A stretch of DNA of 64,000 nucleotides from Bradyrhizobium sp. NDS-1 (GTDB taxonomy: Bacteria > Pseudomonadota > Alphaproteobacteria > Rhizobiales > Xanthobacteraceae), in contig NZ_CP136628.1 in the NCBI RefSeq assembly GCF_032918005.1, positions 7,363,501 to 7,427,500 on the forward strand. The letters run 5' to 3'. Numbering within the stretch: position 1 is the stretch's first letter; each line of letters starts with the position of its first letter. The notes below the pieces were generated by a model. It ran no database searches. It was not told the DNA's origin and saw nothing but the letters and a program-made list of their open reading frames with translations. Both the position numbers and the translations under genes were made by a program. Shown piece after piece: positions 35,366 to 43,595 of this stretch.

Positions 35366-35389
35366 CGACGTTCGTTGGAATGTGAGCGT

Positions 35390-35608
35390 CTAGTGCGACG
35401 TCATCCGCTGGGGAAGGTCATCCGGTTCGGCGAGCACGCTATTGGCCGTCGAGGCCTCCAGCGCCGCCATCCGGAACAGATAGGCGAGCGTCGCCAGTCC
35501 GGTGTCTTCCGCCATCTGCGCCAGCTCGATCGCCATGTCGGACATGTAGCCGAGATTCTCGTCCTTGATCTGCGCCATGATCTGGCTGTCCCGCATCATG
35601 TTCGACAT
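35390..35608 (-). CDS. Small hypothetical protein downstream of luxI
   Basis: This 72-residue acidic, helical protein starts MSNMMRDSQIMAQIKDENLG and continues with YMSDMAIELAQMAEDTGLATLAYLFRMAALEAS. It has no membrane segment or signal. The ATG lies 1 bp beyond the luxI stop, so it is translationally linked to the AHL synthase. I do not recognise a family. A role in or downstream of quorum sensing is suggested only by position. Confidence 0.75.
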   Translation of the reverse strand: MSNMMRDSQIMAQIKDENLGYMSDMAIELAQMAEDTGLATLAYLFRMAALEASTANSVLAEPDDLPQRMTSH

Positions 35609-35609
35609 C

Positions 35610-36269
35610 TCAGGCGCTCTTTCGTTGCGCGGCAGCAGCGCCGCAGAGGTTGGCACGGGCAATGCAGTCGATCCGCGGACCGTCCTGCTGGACGACGCTC
35701 GTCATCCCGATACGGTCACGCACGACATCGAGCGACTCCTGACGGATCTCGATCGTTGCCGCCATGGTCCAGGAATTCTCCACCAGCGCGGGCAATCCCA
35801 GCGGCACCACGACGAATCCGATGTCGTGGAAGCGCGGCAGCCACCAGGTCTCCATCACGAGGCAAAGCCGCTCGATGCCCTGGTCGAGACAGAACTCCTG
35901 CGCAGCCGCCATCAATTGCAGATTGAATGCGCCGTCGCGGCGCTCGCGCGAGACGAAGAAGCGCGACCACTCCCAGACCAGCGGATGCGAGGGGCAACCG
36001 CGCACCGTGGCGAGATGCGGGAAGACCTCGCTCATCATCGTCGGCCTGGTGGTCGGATAAAGGCGCGAGCCGCCGAGGACCCGGCGGTTCTCGAGAGCCA
36101 GCAGGTAGACCGCGTCCTCATTGTCGTAGGTATCGATCTCGCGGCCATCGGGCTTGCGCAACGCCTCCCATTTCCGCTCCTCGACGAAAATCTCGTGACG
36201 AACCCGAAAATGCTGTTCGAGGACGTCCTCGTACAGGTGCCGGTTGACGGCTGAAATCACATGAATCAT
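35610..36269 (-). CDS. bjaI: Acyl-homoserine-lactone synthase, BjaI/RpaI type
   Basis: This 219-residue LuxI-family synthase has all the invariant residues: Arg24, Phe28 and Trp34 in FRVRHEIFVEERKW, Asp46 and Asp49 in EIDTYDNEDAVYL, Arg69 in LGGSRLYP, and Glu100 and Arg103 in WEWSRFFV. The family includes CoA-using members (BjaI isovaleryl-HSL, RpaI p-coumaroyl-HSL, BraI cinnamoyl-HSL) from this bacterial group, so a branched or aryl acyl-CoA substrate is plausible. The start MIHVISAVNRH follows a GGGGGAG ribosome-binding site. A lux-box palindrome lies 55 bp upstream. Confidence 0.88.
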   Translation of the reverse strand: MIHVISAVNRHLYEDVLEQHFRVRHEIFVEERKWEALRKPDGREIDTYDNEDAVYLLALENRRVLGGSRLYPTTRPTMMSEVFPHLATVRGCPSHPLVWEWSRFFVSRERRDGAFNLQLMAAAQEFCLDQGIERLCLVMETWWLPRFHDIGFVVVPLGLPALVENSWTMAATIEIRQESLDVVRDRIGMTSVVQQDGPRIDCIARANLCGAAAAQRKSA

Positions 36270-36323
36270 GAACTCCCCCATGGCTTGAAATGAGGGGAGC
36301 CTCGGCGAAAAAGGCAAAACCGA

Positions 36324-36345
36324 CTATTGGGAAATTTCCCAGTAG
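36324..36345. promoter_or_regulatory. lux-box-like palindrome upstream of luxI
   Basis: The 22-bp sequence CTATTGGGAAATTTCCCAGTAG is palindromic except for one base pair, with a perfect 14-bp core (TGGGAAATTTCCCA). It lies between the luxR stop (36355) and the luxI start (36269), about 55 bp upstream of the latter. Position and symmetry fit a LuxR/BjaR-type operator giving autoinduction. Confidence 0.8.
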
Positions 36346-36354
36346 GCGAGGATT

Positions 36355-37092
36355 TCAGGGATTGATGATTCTGTGGCGGATCGCGATCGCGACCGCATGC
36401 GTCCGGTTGACGGCGCCGAGCTTGCGCGCGGCGGTTGAAAGATGCTCTTCCGCCGTGCGCTGCGTGATGTGCAGGATCTCGCCGATCTCCCACGCCGACT
36501 TGCCCTGCGAGGCCCAGGCGATCACCTCGCGCTCGCGGGGGGTGAGGCGCATCGATGGATGCGGCGCCGGATCGAGCAGACGGCGAATGTGGTCGAAGCC
36601 GTACATCCCGATCAGGTGCAGCGCCGGCTTGCTGCGCGCATTGAGATCGAGGTGGACGCCACTGAGCGAGACGCCGGCCTCGTAGCCGGTCAGGCCGTGG
36701 ATCGGCACGACGAAGCCACGCGACATGCGGAAATCGGCGGCGCGCCGCATCACCTCCACCGCACCCGGCTCCAGCTCCGCATCGTACGGCGCTTCAGACC
36801 ATTCGAACGGGTTCACCGTCTGCCGGCATTTGCGGATCACGGGATCGACACGGTCGTAGCTCTTTTGGGTGTAGAGGCTGAACCATTCCGCCGGCCACTT
36901 CTTGGCGAGCACCATCTGGGAAAAGCGTTGCTCGGGATTGGGCAGGCCCGTCACGATGATATGTTCGAAACCGTAGCGGCCGAACGCGGCTGCAAGCGCG
37001 TCCATGGCGTCCGGAACCTTGGTGTAGGCTCCGAGCCCTTCGATGAAGTCGAGCGCCTCCCGGCCATAATCAACGGCGTCTGCGGCGGACAT
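36355..37092 (-). CDS. bjaR: LuxR family quorum-sensing regulator, BjaR type
   Basis: This is a 245-residue LuxR-type regulator. The autoinducer-binding domain (about 20-165) keeps the conserved Trp, Tyr and Asp in AEWFSLYTQKSYDRVDPVI. The C-terminal HTH (about 175-240) reads LTPREREVIAWASQGKSAWEIGEILHITQRTAEEHLSTAARKLG, given in part. The start MSAADAVDYGREALDF is chosen over an upstream extension with no homology character. It lies upstream of luxI on the same strand. Confidence 0.9.
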   Translation of the reverse strand: MSAADAVDYGREALDFIEGLGAYTKVPDAMDALAAAFGRYGFEHIIVTGLPNPEQRFSQMVLAKKWPAEWFSLYTQKSYDRVDPVIRKCRQTVNPFEWSEAPYDAELEPGAVEVMRRAADFRMSRGFVVPIHGLTGYEAGVSLSGVHLDLNARSKPALHLIGMYGFDHIRRLLDPAPHPSMRLTPREREVIAWASQGKSAWEIGEILHITQRTAEEHLSTAARKLGAVNRTHAVAIAIRHRIINP

Positions 37093-37258
37093 CGGTGCGT
37101 TTCCTGACCCTCGCCCCTCCGTATAGCACGTATTCGGGAGCGGCCTCAAATGCGCTGCGGCCGTAGTTTCCCGGTGCTCATCTGCTCGGAAGATTTCAGC
37201 TACTTGTGGCAGAATAGGCATCAAGTTACACCTGAGCGGTCCGCAGCGGGAAAAACAG

Positions 37259-37435
37259 ATGGAAGACGAGGACATTGCCCTCAACAGCGTGCTCGGCCTC
37301 GAATTGAACCGCGTGTTTTTCGCCGTCCACGAAACGGCGAACAAGCAGAAGATCATCGAGTTCGCGCGCGAGGTGCTGCAAGGCGAGCGCGAGGCGCTGG
37401 CCGACAGCGTCTCGCCGGAAGAGCCGGCGAGCTGA
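37259..37435 (+). CDS. Small hypothetical protein divergent from luxR
   Basis: This 58-residue acidic protein starts MEDEDIALNSVLGLELNRVF and contains NKQKIIEFAREVLQGEREAL, predicted helical. It ends in an acidic tail with stop TGA at 37433. It has coding-like composition and a sensible position 166 bp from the divergent luxR. No family was recognised. Confidence 0.5.
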   Translation: MEDEDIALNSVLGLELNRVFFAVHETANKQKIIEFAREVLQGEREALADSVSPEEPAS

Positions 37436-37540
37436 AGCGCGGTTGCGGCGAACGATACCGACGCAACAGATCGCGCGACGCCGCCCTCCATTCGAAACGC
37501 GTTGGTTTTAGTCGAAACAATCTGAACGAGAAGTTGCCTT

Positions 37541-37690
37541 TCCTTCTCCCCTTGTGGGAGAAGGTGGCGAAGCGCCGGATGAGGGGTTGTCTCCGCGCAC
37601 TCATCGCGGCAGGATCATTCGCGGAAACAACCCCTCATCCGTCTCGCCGCTGAGCGGCGAGCCACCCTCTCCCACAAGGGGAGTGGGAAG
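37541..37690. repeat. Dispersed palindromic repeat, family B, copy 1
   Basis: This ~150-bp palindrome has outer arms CCTTCTCCCCTTGTGGGAGAAGGTGGC and GCCACCCTCTCCCACAAGGGG, each itself a hairpin (sequences given only in part). Inner blocks are GGATGAGGGGTTGT and AACAACCCCTCATCC. A copy is at 50311-50450. It lies just before the LysR gene. Confidence 0.85.
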
Positions 37691-37726
37691 GCAGCGCCGC
37701 CATGATGGTGTCGGGATGCCCTCTTC

Positions 37727-38665
37727 ATGATGACGCTGCGCCAGGTTGAAGTGATCCGGGCCGTGATGGTGACGGGCACCATCGGCGGTGCGGCGAAGCT
37801 GCTCAACGTCTCGGCGCCGGGCATCAGCCGCCTCGTCAAATACACCGAGCGCTCACTCGGCATCCGCTTCTTCCAGCGCCAGAACGGGCGTTACTTCCCG
37901 ACGCCGGAAGCCGAAAATATCTTCGAGCAGATCAACGGCGTCTACAAGAAGGTCGACGATCTCTCGGAGATCATCTCCAAGATCGGCCGCGGCGGGTTGT
38001 CCGAACTGCGGATCGGCTCGGTACCCAGCATCTCGCAGGTGATGGTGCCGCGCGCGATCGAGCGTGTCCGCCGCCGCTATCCCGACCTCGGTATCGACAT
38101 CAACATCCTCAAGCTTGAGGAGGCCATCGACTATCTCATGCTCGGGCGCGGCGAGTGCGTGGCGATGAGCTACCGGCTGGAGCATTCCGCGCTCGACTTC
38201 ATGCCGCTCGCCTCGGGCGAGCTGTACTGCATCGTGCCACCGGGACACGAGCTCGCCGGCCGCAAGCAGGTCTCGGCCGCCGAGATCACCCGCTACCCGC
38301 TGATCGGCATCGATCCCAACGATCCCTACGGCCGGATCATGGCCGAAATCTTCGCGCGCAACCGGCTTGACTACGACATCACCATCCGCGCGCGCTTCGG
38401 TACCACGGTCTGCGCGCTGGTGAAGGCCGGACTCGGCATCGCCATCATCGACCAGTTCACGGTGGCCCATGGCGGCTATCCCGGAATCGAGCTCTTGAAG
38501 ATCGCCGAGCCGACGCGGTTCGACACCTACATCGCGGTCAAGCGCGGCGCGCCGCTGTCACTCCATGCCGAGTATTTCATCGAGGCGCTGCGCGCCGAGA
38601 TGCGCGCGGTCGAGCCGTCCCGCGGCAATGGAAAGGCGGCGCCGGGGCGTGCGCGAAAGAGATAA
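37727..38665 (+). CDS. LysR family transcriptional regulator
   Basis: This 312-residue LTTR has an N-terminal winged helix with TLRQVEVIRAVMVTGTIGGAAKLLNVSAPGISRLVKYTERSLG (given in part). The effector domain has LRIGSVPSISQVMVPRAIERVRRRYP and LVKAGLGIAIIDQFTV. The basic tail GKAAPGRARKR is not needed for binding. It precedes and is codirectional with the shikimate dehydrogenase gene and likely activates the quinate/shikimate operon. The motif region at 38671-38707 is a candidate site. Confidence 0.88.
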   Translation: MMTLRQVEVIRAVMVTGTIGGAAKLLNVSAPGISRLVKYTERSLGIRFFQRQNGRYFPTPEAENIFEQINGVYKKVDDLSEIISKIGRGGLSELRIGSVPSISQVMVPRAIERVRRRYPDLGIDINILKLEEAIDYLMLGRGECVAMSYRLEHSALDFMPLASGELYCIVPPGHELAGRKQVSAAEITRYPLIGIDPNDPYGRIMAEIFARNRLDYDITIRARFGTTVCALVKAGLGIAIIDQFTVAHGGYPGIELLKIAEPTRFDTYIAVKRGAPLSLHAEYFIEALRAEMRAVEPSRGNGKAAPGRARKR

Positions 38666-38670
38666 CATGA

Positions 38671-38707
38671 TGTTAGGTTTACCGGATAAAAGGGTAATTG
38701 TGTTAGG
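38671..38707. promoter_or_regulatory. Candidate LysR-type binding region before aroE-like gene
   Basis: Direct repeats TGTTAGG start at 38671 and 38701, exactly 30 bp apart (about three helical turns). Between them lies the inverted repeat TTACC-N9-GGTAA (38679-38697), compatible with the T-N11-A LysR pattern. The 144-bp gap between the LysR and shikimate dehydrogenase genes has no other clear feature. Confidence 0.4.
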
Positions 38708-38809
38708 CAACGGACAGGCTATCGTCGCAGCTGGAAGCTCCCTTGGAGTTGCGCGGATTTTCCCGCTAATGACCGGGACCGAACGCTCCCTTTGAGACGA
38801 TAGCGAACC

Positions 38810-39688
38810 ATGTCGAAGCGCGGATACGCCGCCAGCCAGAAGCTCCTCACCGGCCTGATCGGCGCGCCGATCGCGCATTCCGCGTCCCCTGCCATGCACG
38901 AGCGCGCCGCCGAGGCGCTCGGCCTGCGCGGCCACTACCAGCTCATCGAGGTCGCCGGCGCCGACGCGGCCGGGCTGCGCATGATGCTCGAAGGCGTGCG
39001 GCGGCTCGGCTTTGCCGGCGTCAACATCACCTATCCCTACAAGGAAGCGGTGGTCCCGCTGCTCGACGCGCTGGCGCCGGGCGCTGCCGCCATGGGCGCG
39101 GTCAACACCGTCGTCGTCAGAGACGGCCGCCTGACCGGCCACAACACCGACACCACCGGCTTTGCGCGCGCGGTGGCGCCGCTGCTGGCCGCGTCCGCCA
39201 ACGCCGTGGCGGTGATCGGCGCCGGCGGCGTCGGCAAGGCGATCGCGTTTGCACTGGCGAGCCTCGGCGTGACCGACATCCGCATCTTCGACAGCGAGCC
39301 GGCGCGTGCCGAAAAGCTGGTTTCCCTGCTCGCCCCGCGCGGCGGCGCTCGCGCTGCCGCCAGCGTCGAGGATGCACTCGATGGCGCAACCGGCCTCGTC
39401 AACGGCACGCCGGTCGGCATGCTGCCGAACCGGGACACGCCAGTGCCGGCGGCACTGCTCAGGGCGGACCTGTGGGTCGCCGACGCCGTCTATTCGCCGC
39501 TGGTCACGCCGCTGCTGGCCGCAGCGCGAGAGAAGGGTGCCCGGACCATGACCGGCCGCGAGCTCGCGATCTACCAGGCGGCGGATGCCTTCGAACTGTT
39601 CACCGGCCTTGCCCCATCGACGGAAGTCATGGGAGAGGCTTTCGATGCCGTGATGGCTGCGCGCAGCGCCGCCTATCAGGCAGCTTGA
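38810..39688 (+). CDS. Shikimate dehydrogenase family protein (quinate/shikimate catabolism)
   Basis: This 292-residue AroE-type protein has the substrate motif LLTGLIGAPIAHSASPAMHE and catalytic Lys in VNITYPYKEAVVPLLD. Also visible are the Asp in GHNTDTTGF and the dinucleotide motif VAVIGAGGVGKAIAFALAS. The C-terminal AIYQAADAFELFTGLAP is typical. It is located before a Liv-type transporter and a 3-dehydroshikimate dehydratase, so it probably oxidises shikimate (or quinate) to 3-dehydroshikimate rather than serving biosynthesis. The cofactor (NAD or NADP) cannot be read with confidence. Confidence 0.88.
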   Translation: MSKRGYAASQKLLTGLIGAPIAHSASPAMHERAAEALGLRGHYQLIEVAGADAAGLRMMLEGVRRLGFAGVNITYPYKEAVVPLLDALAPGAAAMGAVNTVVVRDGRLTGHNTDTTGFARAVAPLLAASANAVAVIGAGGVGKAIAFALASLGVTDIRIFDSEPARAEKLVSLLAPRGGARAAASVEDALDGATGLVNGTPVGMLPNRDTPVPAALLRADLWVADAVYSPLVTPLLAAAREKGARTMTGRELAIYQAADAFELFTGLAPSTEVMGEAFDAVMAARSAAYQAA

Positions 39689-39744
39689 GACGAGGCGGCC
39701 GGATACAAGGCCGCTTGCAAAATTTGAAACGTGAGGAGACGACG

Positions 39745-40875
39745 ATGAAATCAACGCTACTGGTGGGCGCGCTGCTCACCGCCATGACCGCAACCAGCGC
39801 CTTTGCCCAGGCGATCAAGCTCGCCGACGTCGCCGAGCTCTCGGGTGGCGGCGCCACGGTCGGCACCAATTGGAAGAACGGCATCGATCTCGCGATCGAA
39901 GAGATCAACGCCAAGGGCGGCGTGCTCGGCCGCAAGCTGGAGGTCACCCACGCCGACTCGCAATCCAATCCGGGCGTGGCGCGTGCCCAGGTCCAGAAGG
40001 CGCTCGACGCCGAGCCCTACGTGCTGCTCGGGCCCGGCTATTCCGGCTCGGTGAAGGTCACAGCCCCGCTCGCGGCCGAAGCCGGCATCGCGCAGATCAT
40101 GGGCGGCGAAGCGGCCGAGCTGACGCAGGGCGGCAACAAGTTCCTGTTCCGCACCTCGTTCGGCCAGCAATCCTCGATGCCGAAGGTTGCGAAGTACATC
40201 CACGACGAGATGAAGGCGAAGACGGTCGCAGTGGTCTGGGTCAACAACGACTTTGGCCGCGGCGGGCGCGATGTCGTCATCAAGGAGCTGGACCGGCTCG
40301 GCTCGAAGGTGGTCGCCGACCTCTCCACCGAAGCGGGTCAGGCCGATTTCGCCGCTGACGTCGGCAAGATCAAGGCTGCCAATCCCGGCGCCGTCTTCGT
40401 CTATCTCAACGAGGAAGAGAGCGCGCGCATCCTGAAAGAGCTGAAGCGCCAGGGCGTCAGCGCACCCCTGATGGGCGAGACCACGCTGATCGGCCAGAAG
40501 GTGATCGAGCTTGCGGGCGATGCCGCCAACGGGGCACGCGGCCATGTCGGCCTCACCACCGATGCGCCGGTCGACCTGATCAAGCAATTCCGCGAGAAGT
40601 TCTCGAAGAAGTACAATTACGTCCCCGACCACAACGGCCTGAAGGGCTATCTCGCGGTCTACATGGTGAAGGCCACCACCGAGAAGATGGGCAAGGTCGA
40701 CCCGAAGAAATTCGCCGACACGCTGCACGGCCTCACCATCAAGGCCGCGGACGAGCCGGGCATCCTGATGGACGTCACCTTCAGCGAGACCGGCGACATC
40801 GACCGCCAGAGCTTTCTGGTGGAGGTGGTCGAGGGCAAGCAGGTCGTGAAGCAGGTGCTGCCTAAGGTGAAGTGA
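39745..40875 (+). CDS. HAAT ABC transporter substrate-binding protein
   Basis: This 376-residue periplasmic-binding precursor has signal MKSTLLVGALLTAMTATSAFAQ. The mature fold is LivJ/K-like with LADVAELSGGGATVGTNWKNG, DSQSNPGVARAQVQKALD and VWVNNDFGRGGRDVV. It is the first of a five-gene transporter and is preceded by GTGAGGAGACGACG (GGAG ribosome-binding site). The neighbours point to a shikimate- or quinate-like ligand. A hairpin lies 12-44 bp after its stop. Confidence 0.9.
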   Translation: MKSTLLVGALLTAMTATSAFAQAIKLADVAELSGGGATVGTNWKNGIDLAIEEINAKGGVLGRKLEVTHADSQSNPGVARAQVQKALDAEPYVLLGPGYSGSVKVTAPLAAEAGIAQIMGGEAAELTQGGNKFLFRTSFGQQSSMPKVAKYIHDEMKAKTVAVVWVNNDFGRGGRDVVIKELDRLGSKVVADLSTEAGQADFAADVGKIKAANPGAVFVYLNEEESARILKELKRQGVSAPLMGETTLIGQKVIELAGDAANGARGHVGLTTDAPVDLIKQFREKFSKKYNYVPDHNGLKGYLAVYMVKATTEKMGKVDPKKFADTLHGLTIKAADEPGILMDVTFSETGDIDRQSFLVEVVEGKQVVKQVLPKVK

Positions 40876-40886
40876 GGACTCCCCTT

Positions 40887-40919
40887 CTCCCTCGCCCCGC
40901 CCTTCGCGGGGAGAGGGAG
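40887..40919. terminator. Hairpin between binding protein and permease genes
   Basis: The arms CTCCCTCGCCCCGC and GCGGGGAGAGGGAG pair over about 12 of 14 positions with a small CCTTC loop. It probably caps the abundant binding-protein message, partly separating it from livH. Such hairpins are common between binding protein and permease genes. Confidence 0.5.
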
Positions 40920-40975
40920 TGATAGGCCTGAATTCGCGTGGCGTTCACTCGGGCTCTAACGATCAAAGAGAACCC

Positions 40976-41851
40976 ATGTCCAATCTGTTCGATCTTCTGG
41001 TCGCAGGACTTGCCACCGGCGCGATCTATGCGCTGGTCGCGGTCGGCTTCACGCTGCTGTGGCAGACCTCGCAGACCATCAATTTCGCGCAAGGCGAGTT
41101 CGTGATGCTGCCGGCCTTCCTGATGTTGGCGGCGATGCATGTCGGCGCGCCGTTCTGGCTCGCGATCATCCTCGGCATCCTCTTGTCGATGATCCTGCTC
41201 GGCCTCGCCTTCAAGCTGCTGCTGGTGGACTCCATGATGCGCCACGGCGTGCTGCCGCTCGCGATCGCAACCATGGCGTTGGCGATCGGCATCAAGGAAT
41301 CCGTCAAGCAGTTCTTCAGCGCCGAAGCCCAGCCCTTTCCATCCATCGTGCCGACCGGTGACGTCTCAATTTTCGGCTATGCGGTGTCGCTGCAGAGCAT
41401 CGGCGTGCTCGTCGTCGCCATCCTCGCCGTGGTCGGCCTGACCACGCTGCTCAACCGCACCTCGCTCGGCCACCAGATGCAGGCGGCTGCCCAGAACCCG
41501 ACGGTGGCCCGCATCATCGGCGTGCCGGTCGAGCGCATGATCCTGCTGACCTTCCTGATCAATGCCTTCCTGGTGGCGCTGGCTTCGTTGCTGATCACGC
41601 CGATCTATCTCGCCAAATTCTCATCCGGCGAGGTGCTGGGCCAAGCCGCCTTCATCGCCGCGATCGTCGGCGGCTTCAACCAGGTGCGCGGGGCGATCGC
41701 GGGCGGCCTGCTGATCGGCGTGCTCGACAATCTCGCAGCCGCCTATGTCTCGACGCAGTACCGCGCCGCCGTGCCGATGCTCTTCCTGATCGCCGTCATC
41801 CTGTTCCGGCCGCAGGGCTTGCTCGGCCGCGCCGAGGAGCGCACGGTATGA
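40976..41851 (+). CDS. HAAT ABC transporter permease LivH type (shikimate operon)
   Basis: This 291-residue membrane protein starts MSNLFDLLVAGLATGAIYALV. LivH hallmarks are TLLWQTSQTINFAQGEFVMLP and a region with GGFNQVRGAIAGGLLIGVLDNLAA. I chose this start over an in-frame codon 57 bp upstream because the ATG is followed directly by the first helix. It overlaps livM by the ATGA arrangement at 41848. Confidence 0.9.
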   Translation: MSNLFDLLVAGLATGAIYALVAVGFTLLWQTSQTINFAQGEFVMLPAFLMLAAMHVGAPFWLAIILGILLSMILLGLAFKLLLVDSMMRHGVLPLAIATMALAIGIKESVKQFFSAEAQPFPSIVPTGDVSIFGYAVSLQSIGVLVVAILAVVGLTTLLNRTSLGHQMQAAAQNPTVARIIGVPVERMILLTFLINAFLVALASLLITPIYLAKFSSGEVLGQAAFIAAIVGGFNQVRGAIAGGLLIGVLDNLAAAYVSTQYRAAVPMLFLIAVILFRPQGLLGRAEERTV

Positions 41852-42846
41852 CCGGCTTTGCCAAACCCCTGAAGATCGCGCTCGGCCTTGCCGTGATCGC
41901 CGCGCTGATCATCGTGCCCATGAACTTCAACCGCTACGGCCTGTTCATCCTGAGCCAATGGGCCGTGATGAGCATCGCCGCGATGGGGCTCAATCTCACG
42001 CTCGGCTATGCCGGCCAGGTCTCGCTGGCGCAGGGCGCCTTCGTCGGCATCGGCGCCTACGCGTCCGCCATCATGACCACGCATGGCTGGCCGTTGCCGG
42101 CGGCTATTCTGGTCGCGATCGCCTTGAGCTTCGCCGTCGGCTGGGTGCTCGGCTATCCCGCGCTGCGCGTGCAGCATCACTATCTCGCCTTCGTCACGCT
42201 CGCCTTTTCCACCCTCGCCTTCCTGGTGTTCCGCAACGAGAGCTGGCTCACCGGCGGCATCTACGGCATCTCCAATATTCCCCGCCCGAACATCTTCGGA
42301 TTCGCGACCAACAAGCCGCTGCCGTTCTATTATGTCTGCCTCGGCGCGCTCGCGATCGTGTCGCTGGCGGTGTGGTGGCTGATCCGTTCGCCCTGGGGCC
42401 GCGCCTTCATGGCGCTGCGCGAGAACCCGCTGCGCGCGCAATCGCTCGGCATCGACACGCGCCGCTACACGCTGATGGCGTTCGCGATCGGCTCGGCACT
42501 CGGCGGCGTCGCCGGCGCGCTCTATGCGCCGCTGACGCAATATATCGATCCGGTGCCGTTCAACCTCTCGCTCTCGCTCGACCTGCTGATGATGGTGATC
42601 GTCGGCGGCGCCGGTTTCTATTTCGGCCCGTTCCTCGGGGCGATGATCGCGGTGCTGCTGCCGGAATGGCTGCGCTTCACCGAAGGCTATTATCTGATGC
42701 TCTATGCCGTGGCGGTGATGCTGCTGCTGATCTGGTCGCCGACCGGCATTCTCGGGATCCTCGACCGTTATCTTGCCGAACGCCGCACCAAGGCAGCGTC
42801 CGCGCTGCGCGCCGTCGCAAAATCCCGACTGGAGGCAGCGCAATGA
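41848..42846 (+). CDS. HAAT ABC transporter permease LivM type (shikimate operon)
   Basis: This 332-residue permease contains AAMGLNLTLGYAGQVSLAQGAFVGIGAYASA (given in part), LAFSTLAFLVFRNESWLTGG and IVGGAGFYFGPFLGAMIAVLLPEWL, as in LivM. The stop overlaps the start of the downstream ATPase gene. Its partner LivH is directly upstream. Confidence 0.92.
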   Translation: MTGFAKPLKIALGLAVIAALIIVPMNFNRYGLFILSQWAVMSIAAMGLNLTLGYAGQVSLAQGAFVGIGAYASAIMTTHGWPLPAAILVAIALSFAVGWVLGYPALRVQHHYLAFVTLAFSTLAFLVFRNESWLTGGIYGISNIPRPNIFGFATNKPLPFYYVCLGALAIVSLAVWWLIRSPWGRAFMALRENPLRAQSLGIDTRRYTLMAFAIGSALGGVAGALYAPLTQYIDPVPFNLSLSLDLLMMVIVGGAGFYFGPFLGAMIAVLLPEWLRFTEGYYLMLYAVAVMLLLIWSPTGILGILDRYLAERRTKAASALRAVAKSRLEAAQ

Positions 42847-43586
42847 GTGCGGTCCTCGAAGTCACCGACATCAGGAAGAACTTTGGTGGCATCAGCGCCG
42901 TCGATGGCGTTTCCTTCGACGTGCGCGAGGGCGAGATCCTCGGCCTGATCGGACCGAACGGCTGCGGCAAGTCGACCCTGTTCAACTGCATCCTCGGCCA
43001 GCTCACTCCAAGCGGTGGCGAGGTCAAGCTCGACGGCAAGCTGGTCACCGGCCTGCGTCCTGCCGAGCTCAACAAGCTCGGCGTCAGCCGCACCTTCCAG
43101 CTCCTTCAGGTGTTCCCAAAACTCTCGGTCCGCGAGAACCTGATCCTCGCAGGGCAAGAGCATCAGGGCAACATGGCCTCGCGCCTCGTCGGCCGCTCCG
43201 ATGCCGGGCTCACCGAGACCGCCAACCAGATGATCGGCTTCTTCAAGCTCGACCATCTCGCAGACGAGCCCGCCGGCGGCCTCTCCTATGGCCAGCAAAA
43301 GCTGCTCGACGCCGCCATGGCCTTCATGGGCGGCCCGCGCCTCGTGCTGCTCGACGAGCCCGCCGGCGGCGTCAACCCGTCGATGCTGGCGGATCTGAAG
43401 GACCGCCTCGTCGCGATCAACCGCCAGAAGAACGCCACCTTCGTCGTGATCGAGCACAACATGGAGTTCGTGATGTCGCTGTGCTCGCGCGTGATGGTGA
43501 TGGCGGAAGGCAAGGTGCTGGCGATGGGACGGCCCGACGAAGTGCGCAAGAACCCCGCCGTGATCGAAGCCTATCTCGGACATTAG
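42843..43586 (+). CDS. HAAT ABC transporter ATP-binding protein LivG type (shikimate operon)
   Basis: This 247-residue ATPase starts MSAVLEVTDIRKNFGGISAV. Walker A is GLIGPNGCGKSTLF, signature GLSYGQQKLLDAAMA, Walker B LVLLDEPAGGVNP, switch His VVIEHNMEFVMSL. The start is fixed by an ATGA overlap with livM. It ends 9 bp before the LivF-type gene. Confidence 0.92.
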   Translation: MSAVLEVTDIRKNFGGISAVDGVSFDVREGEILGLIGPNGCGKSTLFNCILGQLTPSGGEVKLDGKLVTGLRPAELNKLGVSRTFQLLQVFPKLSVRENLILAGQEHQGNMASRLVGRSDAGLTETANQMIGFFKLDHLADEPAGGLSYGQQKLLDAAMAFMGGPRLVLLDEPAGGVNPSMLADLKDRLVAINRQKNATFVVIEHNMEFVMSLCSRVMVMAEGKVLAMGRPDEVRKNPAVIEAYLGH

Positions 43587-43595
43587 GAAGCCAAC

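Noticed and set aside
37541-37690. Considered as a CRISPR-like or attachment-site structure
   Set aside because: There is no regular repeat-spacer pattern and no integrase nearby; it is a single imperfect palindrome with a second copy at 50311.
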